64,000 nt of DNA from Brevibacterium oceani (GCF_013623835.1 NZ_JABKDE010000002.1:434001-498000); one strand, 5' to 3'; positions 33,984 through 43,891 are shown, counted from the stretch's first letter. Numbers and translations are program-made. The notes: a model not told the origin generated them from the letters alone.

Positions 33984-36900
33984 TCACTCCTTGCTCTTCA
34001 TCTCCACCGCCATCGCACGGTCGAACTCGCCGTCGGCGAGAACGCCCCAGCTGGGCAGCGAGGCCAAGTACTGGTAGAACGCCGCGTGCACCTTGACCGA
34101 GGAGAGGACCTGCAGGTCCTCGGCCGAGAGGTCGCCCTCGGCGAACACGCGGGAATCCTTCCTCTCGGCCTCGCCGTTCAGTCGCCGCGCCGCATCGGCG
34201 TACTCGTCGGAGTGCGTCTCGCTGATGTAGGTCTTCGACCCGTCGGCGCTGCGCAGCTCGCCGTCGCCGCCGACCCTGAAGTGGGCATGGTCGGCCTCGA
34301 TCGCCGTCCGCGCCGACCGGTAGGCCTCGCCGATCTCGAAGTCGAGGCTGCGCAGCTTCGCCGACCCATCCTTGTTGACGAGCATCTCCTGGCTGACTCG
34401 ACCCTCGGCGTAGCGCAGGACTCGGCGCTCGGCGTCGCTGGCCTCGCGATCGGCGATCTCGGCTGCGACCTCGGTGTTCGCGATGAAGTCCTCGTCGCTG
34501 AAACCCGCCATCGCCTCGTACTCCTCGGGGTCGACCATGACCGGTGCGTTCGGATCGTGCCCGGCGTCGATCGCCGTCATCACCGTCACGACCTCCATGA
34601 CCTCATCGGCGTACACGTCCGGATCGAGCCGCTCGATGTCGACCTCCTTGTAGTCGTGCAGCTCCCGGTACATCTCCTTCGCATCCTTGGCCCTCTCGGC
34701 CTGCGCCATGCGCTTGTCGAGCATCGCCCGGAAGTCAGGCTGGTTGCGGCGCACGTCGAAGTCGATCGCGCTCGACAGGGTCGGGATCGTCTGCAGCGTG
34801 TACTCGTGGCCGGGGTGGATCATCTTCGAGCCCGAGCGCAGGAGCTTGAACGACATGGGCAGGATCGTCTCATTGCGGTTCCACACCGGCGCGTCGCCGG
34901 CGCGGAAGACGATCGAGTTCCTCGGGGAGAGGAATGCCATGTCGTTGTACTTGATCAGCGGCTCCTCCTCGGTCTGCGTCGTGCGCGAGATCGAGCCATC
35001 GGTCCGCCCGCCGGCGATCTTGTCAAGGTTCTCAGTGATCTGCTTCGAACCGGTCCGCGACACGTGCCGCGTGCCCGACATCTTCTCCAGCGTCTCGATC
35101 ATCGCGTCGTCAGTGGACTTGAGGAACACGATGTTGCCGACGTTGCCCTGGATCACCTTGTCGGAGGTCTCGCCGTACACGTTCCGCAGCTGCTGCAGCG
35201 TCTGGAGGATGAGTGTGAACTGCTGCTCTTGGCCCAGTCCAATACTCAGCATCGTCTCGAATCCGTCGATGCCGTGCCCCTCCGACTGCAGGTTGCCGAG
35301 CTCATCGAGCATGAACCGCGTGCGGTAGAGCGGCTTCTGGTTCGCCTTCGTCATGTACGCCTGGTCCGCGGAGACGTCGAAGAGCTGCTTGACCAGGATG
35401 AGGATCAGCTTGGCGTACTTCATCAGGTGCGGCGGCGTCACGAGGAACACGGCCTTGGGCTGCTCCGAGTAGCGGACCATCGACTGCGTGATCGCCCGCG
35501 TCTCACCTTCGATCAGCTCCGGATTGCCTCCGCTGGCGAAGTCCAGCCGCGAGTGCGGGTACATCGTGTCGCCCGGCTTGAACGACTCGATCGCCCCGTC
35601 CCTGGTGCCGCCAGCACGCACGGGCTTGAGCTCGCGCAGCACGCCATTCTTCACGATCTTCCGGCCGGTCACCGGCTCCACGACGAAGTGCCGCCCGTTG
35701 AGCGAGAGCTGGTACCCCTTCTTGAAGTGGAAGTAGAACGTGCGCACGAGCATCCCGCTCTGCGGGTTCTTCAGCTCCAGCTTCAGCCAGGCCTCGTCCT
35801 TCGGGAAGATCCCCTTGAAGTTGTAGCGGGCCCAGCCCTCCATCGACACGATGTCCTCGTGACCGAAGTCCTTGCCGAGGTCCTCGCTGAACTGCGGGTC
35901 GGCGTAGGCCGACCACACCACCTGCAGGCCCTTGAGGTGGTCACGCTTGATGTAGTCCGGCGCGAAGCGCACCCCCATCCGTCGCGGAAAGCTCAGTCCG
36001 GCGAGGTCGGTGTTCTGCGAGGGCTTGCCGCTGGTCAGCGCGGAGATCGTCGGATCGGTGAAGAAGGACATGGCCGTGATCGCGATGCCGTAGACCGAGG
36101 CGAGCATCTTCTCCGCGCCGGCCATCGCGCGCAGCGCGTTGTTGGCGTTGCCGATGAGCTGGCGCATCGTGTTCGTCGGCAGCGCCTCGGTGGCGTTGAA
36201 GAACAGCGTGAGCATGTCCTGCTCGCCCTTGTCCTCCCAGAGGAAGGCCTTCTTCTCCACCTCGGCCTCGGCGGCCCTGAACGCGTCCTCGTCGTCCTCG
36301 AACTCCTTGTTCTTCACCCGCTGCTCGAGCTCGGCCTTCGGGTTCTTGATCTTCTTCGAGGTCAGCTGCACGAACAGCTGGTAGCAGTTGTAGAGCGTGA
36401 CCTTGCCCCACATGTCGTCGAGCTGCTGTTCGAGCGTGGCCGGATCGAGCTTCGTCGCCGCGGCGTGCTCGCGCATCTCCCGCTCTTCCTCGAGGTAGTA
36501 GTCGATGAGGCCGTAGGCCGCACGCTTGAAGGCGTTGTTGGCCGCGTTCGGCCACACCGGATCCTCGGAGCCGTCGGTGGGGAAGAAGACGTCGGCGATG
36601 TTCTCCACGTACATCGCGGTCTTCGTCGAGTTCCCCTCGCGGGCCGCCTCGGCGGCCATGCCCAGCGGGTTGTAGATGTTCGTCTTCATCGGGTTGATGA
36701 GGTTGAACTGGACCGGCTCGAAGCCGCGCATGACGAAGGGTACGTAGTTGTTGACGAGCAGCTCGCCTTTGGGATCGTTGACGACCATGTTCGAAGGGTT
36801 CTTCTCCCGCGACCACATGTCGATGATCGGCTCGATGTACGTCTGGCCCTTGCCGGCTCGGGTGATGGCCAGCACCATCGTGTTCGTGGGAGAGGTGTCG

Positions 36901-38033
36901 ACCAGGTAGGCCCCGCCCGGGCGCTGGACCTCGTAGTCCGGGAACTCCCAGTCGTCCTTGATGAGGTCGGCGACGACCTCGTACTGCCCCTTCTTCCCCT
37001 TCGGCAGCTTCGGGTCGTGGCCGAGCTTGTCACGATCGCGGCCACCGGGATTGTAGGGAATCGTCGTCGCGTCGAAGGTCTTCTGCAGCGCCTTCTCGGT
37101 CAGCCCCGAGGCCTCGAATAGCGCAGTGCCGAACTCCTCGTCGATCATCGGACGCGTCTTCGTGATCGTGCGACCCTCGTCGTCGACCTTCGCCTCGCCC
37201 TTGTAGTAGGCGACCGCTCCATCCTCGTCGAGCTCGTCCTCCTCAGCCCGCTGGGCGACCTCAACGGTGCCCAGTCCCTTCTTCTTGAGCATCACGTGGC
37301 TGATCATCGTGCTGACCTGCGACGAGAAGTGGGCTCCGGAGTCCGGGGCCCAGTCGAACTTGCGCATGACCTCCTCGGGCAGAGAGAGGTGCTGGTCGTT
37401 GCGGTGCTCGTTGATGTCAGAGTGATCGACGCGCACGTTGTGCTTCTTGACCTGCCGGCTCGTCCACGACCCGATGATGATCGCGATGAGACCTCCGCCG
37501 GCCAGCGAGAAGAACAGCTTCATGCCCGAGATCGTGCCCAGCTCTGATCCGAGCGTCGGGCCCTGCGCCGGCGTCGCGTCATCGGCCGACTCAGCCGGCT
37601 CGTACCAGTCCGGCACAGGGACGTCCTCGGCCTGGTCGTAGCACTCGGCGTCCAGGATGAGGTCGCCGTCCCGGTCGACCGGGTTGAAGCAGTCGACGGG
37701 GGAGCCGTCGACCATCTTGGAGTCCTCGACGTAGTAGTACGAGCCCGGCTCGGCCCCGCCTCCGGTCATCCCCGAGGCCATGCCGCCGAGCGAGGCGACC
37801 ATCACCGCGACCATCGAGCAGAGCACCCAGATCAGGATGGCGACCGCTGCGCCGACTGTTAGTGCCAGGACCGTTCCGAGCGTGTTGGACCGCTTCGTCT
37901 GCTTGACGCTGCGATCGAGCTGCTGGTCGTCGAAGACGTCCCTGTTATCCAGCGTCTCGGCGGACGTCCGCGCCGCCAGCTTGTCCCAGCTCGACGCCTT
38001 CGGCCGTCCTGCCCGTCGCTTCCCCTGTGCCAT
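33984..38033 (-). CDS. VirD4/TraG-family conjugative coupling ATPase
   Basis: A 1349-residue protein. The first 200 residues hold two membrane regions (about 50-85 and 170-190) around an acidic extracellular segment with a calcium-loop-like DRDGDLILD. The ATPase carries Walker A (TRAGKGQT, Lys395), the family motif NDPKGEL, Walker B (FMLDELGN, Asp910-Glu911) and the glutamine motif LILQTLQQL. An insertion of about 500 residues separates Walker A and B. A further C-terminal extension of about 330 residues follows, so it is roughly twice the length of typical VirD4 proteins. It recruits the relaxase-DNA complex to the secretion channel. GAGG precedes ATG 38033. Confidence 0.9.
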   Translation of the reverse strand: MAQGKRRAGRPKASSWDKLAARTSAETLDNRDVFDDQQLDRSVKQTKRSNTLGTVLALTVGAAVAILIWVLCSMVAVMVASLGGMASGMTGGGAEPGSYYYVEDSKMVDGSPVDCFNPVDRDGDLILDAECYDQAEDVPVPDWYEPAESADDATPAQGPTLGSELGTISGMKLFFSLAGGGLIAIIIGSWTSRQVKKHNVRVDHSDINEHRNDQHLSLPEEVMRKFDWAPDSGAHFSSQVSTMISHVMLKKKGLGTVEVAQRAEEDELDEDGAVAYYKGEAKVDDEGRTITKTRPMIDEEFGTALFEASGLTEKALQKTFDATTIPYNPGGRDRDKLGHDPKLPKGKKGQYEVVADLIKDDWEFPDYEVQRPGGAYLVDTSPTNTMVLAITRAGKGQTYIEPIIDMWSREKNPSNMVVNDPKGELLVNNYVPFVMRGFEPVQFNLINPMKTNIYNPLGMAAEAAREGNSTKTAMYVENIADVFFPTDGSEDPVWPNAANNAFKRAAYGLIDYYLEEEREMREHAAATKLDPATLEQQLDDMWGKVTLYNCYQLFVQLTSKKIKNPKAELEQRVKNKEFEDDEDAFRAAEAEVEKKAFLWEDKGEQDMLTLFFNATEALPTNTMRQLIGNANNALRAMAGAEKMLASVYGIAITAMSFFTDPTISALTSGKPSQNTDLAGLSFPRRMGVRFAPDYIKRDHLKGLQVVWSAYADPQFSEDLGKDFGHEDIVSMEGWARYNFKGIFPKDEAWLKLELKNPQSGMLVRTFYFHFKKGYQLSLNGRHFVVEPVTGRKIVKNGVLRELKPVRAGGTRDGAIESFKPGDTMYPHSRLDFASGGNPELIEGETRAITQSMVRYSEQPKAVFLVTPPHLMKYAKLILILVKQLFDVSADQAYMTKANQKPLYRTRFMLDELGNLQSEGHGIDGFETMLSIGLGQEQQFTLILQTLQQLRNVYGETSDKVIQGNVGNIVFLKSTDDAMIETLEKMSGTRHVSRTGSKQITENLDKIAGGRTDGSISRTTQTEEEPLIKYNDMAFLSPRNSIVFRAGDAPVWNRNETILPMSFKLLRSGSKMIHPGHEYTLQTIPTLSSAIDFDVRRNQPDFRAMLDKRMAQAERAKDAKEMYRELHDYKEVDIERLDPDVYADEVMEVVTVMTAIDAGHDPNAPVMVDPEEYEAMAGFSDEDFIANTEVAAEIADREASDAERRVLRYAEGRVSQEMLVNKDGSAKLRSLDFEIGEAYRSARTAIEADHAHFRVGGDGELRSADGSKTYISETHSDEYADAARRLNGEAERKDSRVFAEGDLSAEDLQVLSSVKVHAAFYQYLASLPSWGVLADGEFDRAMAVEMKSKE

Positions 38034-38091
38034 CCTGGCTCCTCGTTCTCGTTGTGCTTCCCGCTGTGCTTCTGATCAGCGCCGCAGACGA

Positions 38092-38129
38092 GGACGGCGC
38101 ACAAAGCCGATTCGCTCTGTGCGCCGTCC
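38092..38129 (-). terminator. Stem-loop terminator
   Basis: GGACGGCGCACA and TGTGCGCCGTCC form a 12-bp stem between the coiled-coil gene and the coupling-protein gene. Confidence 0.7.
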
Positions 38130-38160
38130 GGCCCGTCCCGCGCTGTGGGGTGGGAACCGC

Positions 38161-40278
38161 TCAGCCCCCGAAGGCCGCTCCGCCGATGAACCCGGCCAGG
38201 CCGCCCAGGATGGGCAGGCCGATGATCATCGCGACGATCATCTTGTTGTAGCGGCTCTGGAGCGCCGAGGCCCGTTCGAGCTCCGTCGCGTAGCTCTCCT
38301 TGTCCGCAAGCACCTCGCCCAGCCGGGCAGCATGGCGCTTCTCGGCCGCAGTGTCGGCCATCTCCAGCTGCGTGATGAGGTCGGAGTTGCGGCGGTTGAC
38401 CGAGTCGACCTTCTCCTTCTCCAGGTCGACTGCGTGCTTCCACTCGGCCTCGCGGGCCTTGAGGTTGGTCACCGCGTCCTGGCGGGTCCGGTCGAGCTCA
38501 TCCTCCATCCGGCGGACGCGGTCGGCGTGCTCGGTGCGCATCGACGCCAGCAGATCCTCCTGCTCGCGGCGCAGGACGCCGATCTCGTCGGTGGTGCGCT
38601 GCTGCTCGCTCAGGGCGTTGCTCCGAGCGATGTCGGCCTCGCGGTTGTCGGCGACGATCCGCTGGATCTCGTCCTTCCACTGGGCCAGCCGCTCCTCCTC
38701 GGTCGAGAAGTACTCGTTCTGCTTCTCGCGCAGCACGTCGAGGATGCGGGTCTCGCCCGTGGCCATCTTCAGCTCTGCGTGCTGGCGGCGCACCCGCAGG
38801 ATCTCCTGCCGGCTGAACGCGTAGTCGTTCTCGATGAGCCGCTCGATCTCGGCCACGGCGTCGGCCTGCTCGCGCTCCATCTTGGAGCGGTTGCGCTCCT
38901 TGTACTGGATCTCGGCCTGGATGGCCGCCTGCTCGGCCATCTTCTTCGCCTGGGCCTCGTAGTCCCGGCCGATCTCGGTGCGGCGCTCCCGCACCCGCTG
39001 CTCCTTGCCCGAGAGCTGCTCGGACCGCTGGACCTCGGCAGCCTCGGTGAGCTGCTTGTACACCCCACCCTCGCGGTCGACGGCGACGTCGCGGATGACC
39101 TCCTCGGCGTGCTTCGACATGAGGGTGATGTAGAGCGACCGCAGTTCGTCCTCGTGCTGGTAGCGCAGCTGGGCGAGGTCCGCGTTGGCCTGCCGATTGA
39201 GCTGGGCGATCTGATCGCCGAGCCACTCCGTCGCGCCCTCGGGGACGTCGATCTGGACGACCGGTGCGCCGATGGAAAAGGTCGCATTGAAGGTGTCGAG
39301 CCCGATCTGCAGGTCGAGGTCCTCGGTGAGGAATCGTCGAGCGAGCACGCTGCGCACCTCGTCCTGATCGGCCAGGGGGGTGGCCTCCGGAGCAGCCTGC
39401 GCCTCCTCGGCGACATAGCCGCCCTCGTCCTCGTCGTACTCATCGAAGACCGGAGCGTCATCGATCGCGCTCGGCAGATCGCCCTCGTCGATCGGACCAT
39501 CGTCGAAGGCCGCCTCGTCGTCGAACACGACGTCGTCGAACACCGGCTCGTCTCCGTCCGACGTCGCGTCGGCGTCCTCCGGGACGGAGTCGAAGATCTC
39601 GTCGTTGTCGGGATCGTCGACCGCATCGAACTGCTGGGTCTCCACGCTGGCCGAGGCGTCGACAGTCTCGTCGCTGACCTGTCCGCCGGGCTCCTCGTCC
39701 ACGGCTCCGCTGTGCTCGTCCCAGACGTTCTTGCCCACGGCCTCCTTGAGATCCAGGCTTCCCGCGGCGACCGCCTTCGCCTGGGCGAAGCCCGACACGA
39801 CGACATTGCCGTCGTCGTCGCGCTGGCCGGCGTCGCCGACCGCGTCGACGACGAGCTCGCCGCTGGGCTGCCTCTGCCACACCACGGCCCAGCCGTACTC
39901 AGCGCCGGTGAGCAGCGAGTACTCCTCCATCCGCAGCAGGGTCTCCTCGTCGGGGATGATCCCGAAGACCTCTTCGCCGAGCATCTCCGACGTCGCCACG
40001 GTGTGGATCTGGTCGGAGTCGATCAGCTCGATGATCGACCCCTTGGCCTCGTCGCGACCATGGCGCTTGCTCAGCCCACCGATCGCCTCGGCCGAGAGGA
40101 TGAGCATCACCCAGGTCGTGCCCGAGGGGAAGGCGAACCTCTCGTTCGCCTTCAGCAGTTCGATCGCTGCGGGGATCGCCGTCTCCCGCACCACGGAGCC
40201 CAGGAGCTCGTCAGGCTTCTTCCTGCGCTCCTTCGTCACCTTCTTGCGGCTGTCGGTAGCCGTCGCCAGAATGCCCAT
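38161..40278 (-). CDS. Tail-anchored coiled-coil protein
   Basis: A 705-residue protein in four parts: an N-terminal globular region (about 1-165), a very acidic linker (about 190-300), a long coiled coil (about 340-675, rich in Glu/Arg/Gln/Ala) and a C-terminal membrane helix with a Gly-rich end (KMIVAMIIGLPILGG). The plan resembles tethering or scaffold proteins. It lies just upstream of the coupling protein on the same strand, so it may organise the transfer apparatus on the cytoplasmic face of the membrane. No family recognised. Confidence 0.65.
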   Translation of the reverse strand: MGILATATDSRKKVTKERRKKPDELLGSVVRETAIPAAIELLKANERFAFPSGTTWVMLILSAEAIGGLSKRHGRDEAKGSIIELIDSDQIHTVATSEMLGEEVFGIIPDEETLLRMEEYSLLTGAEYGWAVVWQRQPSGELVVDAVGDAGQRDDDGNVVVSGFAQAKAVAAGSLDLKEAVGKNVWDEHSGAVDEEPGGQVSDETVDASASVETQQFDAVDDPDNDEIFDSVPEDADATSDGDEPVFDDVVFDDEAAFDDGPIDEGDLPSAIDDAPVFDEYDEDEGGYVAEEAQAAPEATPLADQDEVRSVLARRFLTEDLDLQIGLDTFNATFSIGAPVVQIDVPEGATEWLGDQIAQLNRQANADLAQLRYQHEDELRSLYITLMSKHAEEVIRDVAVDREGGVYKQLTEAAEVQRSEQLSGKEQRVRERRTEIGRDYEAQAKKMAEQAAIQAEIQYKERNRSKMEREQADAVAEIERLIENDYAFSRQEILRVRRQHAELKMATGETRILDVLREKQNEYFSTEEERLAQWKDEIQRIVADNREADIARSNALSEQQRTTDEIGVLRREQEDLLASMRTEHADRVRRMEDELDRTRQDAVTNLKAREAEWKHAVDLEKEKVDSVNRRNSDLITQLEMADTAAEKRHAARLGEVLADKESYATELERASALQSRYNKMIVAMIIGLPILGGLAGFIGGAAFGG

Positions 40279-40326
40279 CGCTGGTCCCTTCGCTCATTCG
40301 AATCACGGTTCGCCTGGTTTATGAGT

Positions 40327-40397
40327 ATCCTATCGCGCTTCTATCGAGTGGATCAACAGACACGTCTCGACTCGTTTCGAAACAGGTCAGTCGAATC
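40327..40397 (-). promoter_or_regulatory. Promoter region with multiple TCGA boxes
   Basis: On the minus strand GCGATAGGAT has its -10-like TAGGAT at 40332-40327. Upstream lie ACTCGATAG, GTCGAGACG, a GTTTCGAAAC palindrome (40374-40383) and ATTCGACTG. This is the densest cluster of TCGA boxes in the element and precedes the coiled-coil protein gene. Confidence 0.5.
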
Positions 40398-40417
40398 GCC
40401 ACCAAGTTCGCCCGGGG

Positions 40418-42184
40418 TCATCGCGCTGCCGTGACCTCGATGTGGGCGTCGGACCTGAGCAGGTTCTTGTTCGAGCTCGTGAGCTCGCCGACGACGTCGA
40501 TGCGGATCCGCCGCTCCGCAGGGTGCTCGTTGATGAACTTGGCCACCGCTGTGGTGACCTCGTCGGTCATCTTTCCCACGGCCTTTCGGGCACCGCCGGC
40601 GTTGGAGTCGGTGTCGCCCTTGTCCTCGATGAGGTAGGTGAGCACGTCCTGGTCGACGGTCACGCGCACGTTGTGCTTGACGAATACTTCCTGGACCATC
40701 TGCCGCAGCTTGTTCTCGACGATCTTCTCCTGCGTCGACAGCGTCAGCGGCTGGAACGGCACGATCGCGTCCAGGCGTCCGAGCAGTTCGACGGGGAACT
40801 TGTTGCCCTCCTGCGTCTTGGAGATCGACCGACGGATGAGCTTCTCGTACTCCTCCATCTGCTTGCCCGAGCCCGTGTCGTCGGCGGCGTACTGCGCGAT
40901 CGTCTCGTAGATCTCGGACCCGGCGTTCGTGGTGAGCACGATGTAGGTGTTGAGGAAGCTCACCTCGCGCTGGTTGTCGTCCGACAGCCGCCCGTCGTCG
41001 AGGACCTGGAGCAGCACGCGCGTGACCACCGCAGAGGCCTTCTCGATCTCGTCGAAGAGGAGCACTGCGTGCGAGAGGTCCCAGACCTTCTTCGTCAGCT
41101 CCGACCGGAACGTCTGCAGCGAGGAGTCCTCGGCGAACTCCGTCATGTCGAAGCGGATCAGGTGCCTCTGGTCGTCGCCGAAGAGCAGCTGCGCCAGCGA
41201 CTTGGTGAGCTCGGTCTTGCCAACGCCGGTAGAGCCCGTGAACAGGAACGACGCCTCGGGCTTGCCCTTGTCATTGAGGTCGGCGACCGACAGCTGGAGG
41301 CGGCGCGCCAGGGCGCTCGTGGCGGCGTCCTGGCTATAGACCCGCGCGTCGAGCTGCTTCTTGATCTTCGCGCCGTCGACCCGGAACGAGATGTTCACGC
41401 CGAGCTGCTGCATGAGCACGTCGGCCAGCAGGTCGCGGTCCATCGCCGCGCCGGTCAGCCGGTGCCAGCCGGTCATGTTGTCGAGCACGAGGATCGACTT
41501 GCGCGGCTGCGCGCTGGCTGGCATGTAGCGCTCGGTGTACTCGTAGATCTGCCGGAAGATGTGGTCGTCGTAGAACTGGTCGTCGATCTCGTAGCGCTTG
41601 GCCATGCCCTGCAGGATCTTGACCGTCGTCTCCTCGTCGGGCGGCGAGAGGTTGATGCGCTGCAGACGCTCGACCAGCGGCAGGTTCTTCGCGATATGCA
41701 GGTGGAACTCGTCGTACGTCGTCGCCGCAATAATCCGGATGCCGCGCGTGCCCGAGGCCGCGAGCACGGGCTTGATCGCCTCGGTCGCGGCCTCAGAGAG
41801 CTGGATGATCTGATGGAACTCGTCGATGAAGAGCACCAATTCGGTGCCCTCGTCCTTGACGAAGGTCTCGGCCTCGTCGAAGAATCGCTTGAGCGTCGAG
41901 GCCATCTGGTCGCCGTCGCCGGCCTCGGCGATCATCTTCGCCGGGTCGGCCTCGAGGTAGTCGCGCTCGGTGTCCTCGACCATGACCCCCTGCACCAGCG
42001 AGGTCTTTCCGCCGCCCGCAGGCCCCAGGAGGATGGCGTTCGACAGCTCCGGGCGGTGCATCGTGGCCAGGACCTGCAGCTTCTCCTTCTCGCGGCCGAC
42101 GAGGTCGCGCTCCATCTTCTTCAGGGGGTTCGACAGCTTCGCCAGCATCGGGTACCTGTCGTTGAGTTCGGTGTCCTTGAACAT
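40418..42184 (-). CDS. Hsp100/Clp-like double-AAA ATPase of the transfer region
   Basis: A 588-residue protein (start ATG 42184, MFKDTELND; ATG 42226 would add 14 residues). D1: Walker A GPAGGGKT (Lys60), Walker B LVLFIDEFHQ. D2: Walker A GSTGVGKT (Lys323), Walker B VLLFDEIEKAS and the ClpA/B-type LLQVLDDGRLSD segment. It has no ClpN domain, no long middle domain and no ClpP loop seen. It differs clearly from the 643-residue Clp-like protein at 11562. Placement between coupling protein and relaxase genes suggests protein unfolding for secretion or assembly of the transfer machine. Confidence 0.85.
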   Translation of the reverse strand: MFKDTELNDRYPMLAKLSNPLKKMERDLVGREKEKLQVLATMHRPELSNAILLGPAGGGKTSLVQGVMVEDTERDYLEADPAKMIAEAGDGDQMASTLKRFFDEAETFVKDEGTELVLFIDEFHQIIQLSEAATEAIKPVLAASGTRGIRIIAATTYDEFHLHIAKNLPLVERLQRINLSPPDEETTVKILQGMAKRYEIDDQFYDDHIFRQIYEYTERYMPASAQPRKSILVLDNMTGWHRLTGAAMDRDLLADVLMQQLGVNISFRVDGAKIKKQLDARVYSQDAATSALARRLQLSVADLNDKGKPEASFLFTGSTGVGKTELTKSLAQLLFGDDQRHLIRFDMTEFAEDSSLQTFRSELTKKVWDLSHAVLLFDEIEKASAVVTRVLLQVLDDGRLSDDNQREVSFLNTYIVLTTNAGSEIYETIAQYAADDTGSGKQMEEYEKLIRRSISKTQEGNKFPVELLGRLDAIVPFQPLTLSTQEKIVENKLRQMVQEVFVKHNVRVTVDQDVLTYLIEDKGDTDSNAGGARKAVGKMTDEVTTAVAKFINEHPAERRIRIDVVGELTSSNKNLLRSDAHIEVTAAR

Positions 42185-42247
42185 GCAGTGAGCCCTCTCG
42201 TGCGACTCGTCGCGACGACTCGCCATTGGTCTGAAAGATCAATCAAA

Positions 42248-42270
42248 AGTCTATCAAGAGAGTCATTCGA
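42248..42270 (-). promoter_or_regulatory. Promoter-like motif TCGAAT-N11-TAGACT
   Basis: On the minus strand TCGAAT (42270-42265), 11 bases, TAGACT (42253-42248), with CTCTTGA directly before TAGACT. The same arrangement occurs at 50174-50196. It precedes the Clp-like gene by 22-64 bases. Confidence 0.55.
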
Positions 42271-42285
42271 GAAACGACACCGAAA

Positions 42286-42310
42286 GGCCCCCGGTTCGCC
42301 GCCGGGGGCC
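42286..42310 (-). terminator. Stem-loop terminator
   Basis: GGCCCCCGG and CCGGGGGCC form a 9-bp stem after the 42329-42556 gene. Confidence 0.7.
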
Positions 42311-42328
42311 AGTCGAGTGGAGCGGACT

Positions 42329-42556
42329 CTAGAGTTCGGGGCCGGCCTGCCGCTCCTGAGCCGCCTCGGCGTCCTGCGGCTCCCGGTGGGACCGGGCCGC
42401 CTGCGCTTCGCGCTGCGATCTGAGCCGAGCGTCCAGCACCTCCTGCAGGCGGCGCTCCTCGGCCTCCCACGGATCCTCGGCCTCGGCGGGTGCCGTGGCC
42501 GCATCCAAGCCGACGTCGAGCAGGCTCGTGCCCGTCAGAGCGTTCTGATCGGTCAT
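42329..42556 (-). CDS. Small Gln/Glu-rich hypothetical protein
   Basis: A 75-residue protein; the second half is a charged Arg/Gln/Glu helix (RRLQEVLDARLRSQREAQAA). ATG 42556 lies 15 bases after the stop of the gene before it. No family recognised. Confidence 0.55.
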   Translation of the reverse strand: MTDQNALTGTSLLDVGLDAATAPAEAEDPWEAEERRLQEVLDARLRSQREAQAARSHREPQDAEAAQERQAGPEL

Positions 42557-42571
42557 GGTCGTCCTCCTGCC

Positions 42572-43891
42572 TCAGTCCCCGGGCTGGGGCTCGGTGCCCG
42601 AGGAGCTTTCCGGGTCGTCGAACCTGTAAGCGAAGCGCTCGCTGAGCGGTCGTGCCTCCTGCCCCGTCGGCTGCTCGGGTGCAGGGGCCTTCCCATCGAG
42701 AACCTTGCCGGTGCGACCAAGGACGTCGGCGGCGAACGCCGACCTGTCCGAAGCAGGGGTGCGGCTCGGCTGAGCCGGCCCCGCGCCGGTGCCGGCACGC
42801 CCGGCGTCCCGCTGGACCGGGCTGTCACGTACGTCCTCGCGGTGCAGCCGGTACTCCTCGGCCGACATCCGGCGCGACCCCTCGGGCTGACCCTTCTTCG
42901 CCAGGCGTCCCGACCCCATGGAGATCACCTGTCCGGTCCGGTCGTCGCGGAAGTGGTGCATATCGTTCGCCCGCTGTACGTCCGGAGCGCTCGACCGTCG
43001 CGCCTCGCCGCGTTCCCTCACGATCGGATTGAACCGCGAACCAGGCTGTCCGGGCGGGGGAGCGGAGCCGAACTGTGCCCCCGCTCGGATGCCCGACAGC
43101 CCTGCCTGCGAACTCGCAGGGGCTCTCGTAGCGGTCTGGGGCCGAGGCCGCGGTCCGTCGGAGGGGCGGGCGGATCCCCCATGATCGAGGTCCGGCATGA
43201 GTCGCTTCTGCTCCGCTGTACGGGCCCCGCGCAGCTCCACGGTGTCCAGGCGCACCGGACGCACGCCCTGCGCGCGCTCGTCGGCCGTCAGCGTCGTCTG
43301 ATGCTGCATGATCTCGTCCTCGGTCGAGATCCCGTCCGCCCCGTCGCCGTCGCGGAACGCCTGAGACTGCCGCTCGCGCAGATAGGTGTCGTGCCCCCTG
43401 ACCGCGACCGCTTCGTCCATTCCCTCGCCGCGCATGCGCAGCATGTTCTGGAACTGCGCCTCACGAGTGCCGAGGTCGACGTCGAAGTCCGACGGCCGCA
43501 GGCTGTCGATGTCCGGTCTCGAGCGGCCTGGGCCCCCATGAGCGTCGAGCGGCACGACGTCCGCCTTCACCGCGTACAGCATGCCGATGCGCTGGCCGTT
43601 CGTCCCGCGCAGTTCGAACGATCCGTCCTCGCCCGCGGCGGAGGCGATCGCATCCACATCCTCGGCCGCATAGAGCTCCGTCGTGCTCGGCATGCTCGGG
43701 CCGTGCGGTGTGTCCTGCCTCCGAGTCGCGAGATGGGGATTCGTCTGGGTTCGACCCTGACGGTCGCGGTGATCGACCTGCGCGTCGATCTCCTGGTACC
43801 GACGCCCCTGCGGATCCGCTCCGCTGAGGTGGCGGTCCAGCGCCGTCACGAGAAGATTCACGCCGAAGCGACTCCTCCTGAGATCAGCCAT
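42572..43891 (-). CDS. Hypothetical protein, largely disordered
   Basis: A 439-residue protein rich in Arg, Asp, Gly, Pro and Gln. A short beta-containing region (about 70-115, GSFELRGTNGQRIGMLYAV) may be folded. The remainder looks flexible and has dispersed Arg-rich patches that could bind nucleic acid. The GTNGQRIGMLYAVKA segment is vaguely similar to DGKEVGTVYGLKG in the next upstream gene (43979-44545), hinting at a shared small domain. Confidence 0.55.
   Translation of the reverse strand: MADLRRSRFGVNLLVTALDRHLSGADPQGRRYQEIDAQVDHRDRQGRTQTNPHLATRRQDTPHGPSMPSTTELYAAEDVDAIASAAGEDGSFELRGTNGQRIGMLYAVKADVVPLDAHGGPGRSRPDIDSLRPSDFDVDLGTREAQFQNMLRMRGEGMDEAVAVRGHDTYLRERQSQAFRDGDGADGISTEDEIMQHQTTLTADERAQGVRPVRLDTVELRGARTAEQKRLMPDLDHGGSARPSDGPRPRPQTATRAPASSQAGLSGIRAGAQFGSAPPPGQPGSRFNPIVRERGEARRSSAPDVQRANDMHHFRDDRTGQVISMGSGRLAKKGQPEGSRRMSAEEYRLHREDVRDSPVQRDAGRAGTGAGPAQPSRTPASDRSAFAADVLGRTGKVLDGKAPAPEQPTGQEARPLSERFAYRFDDPESSSGTEPQPGD

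Noticed and set aside
34086..37121. A 1011-codon plus-strand frame opposite the coupling-protein gene
   Set aside because: Shadow frame of repetitive Leu/Val/Arg/His content; the minus strand encodes clear VirD4 motifs.
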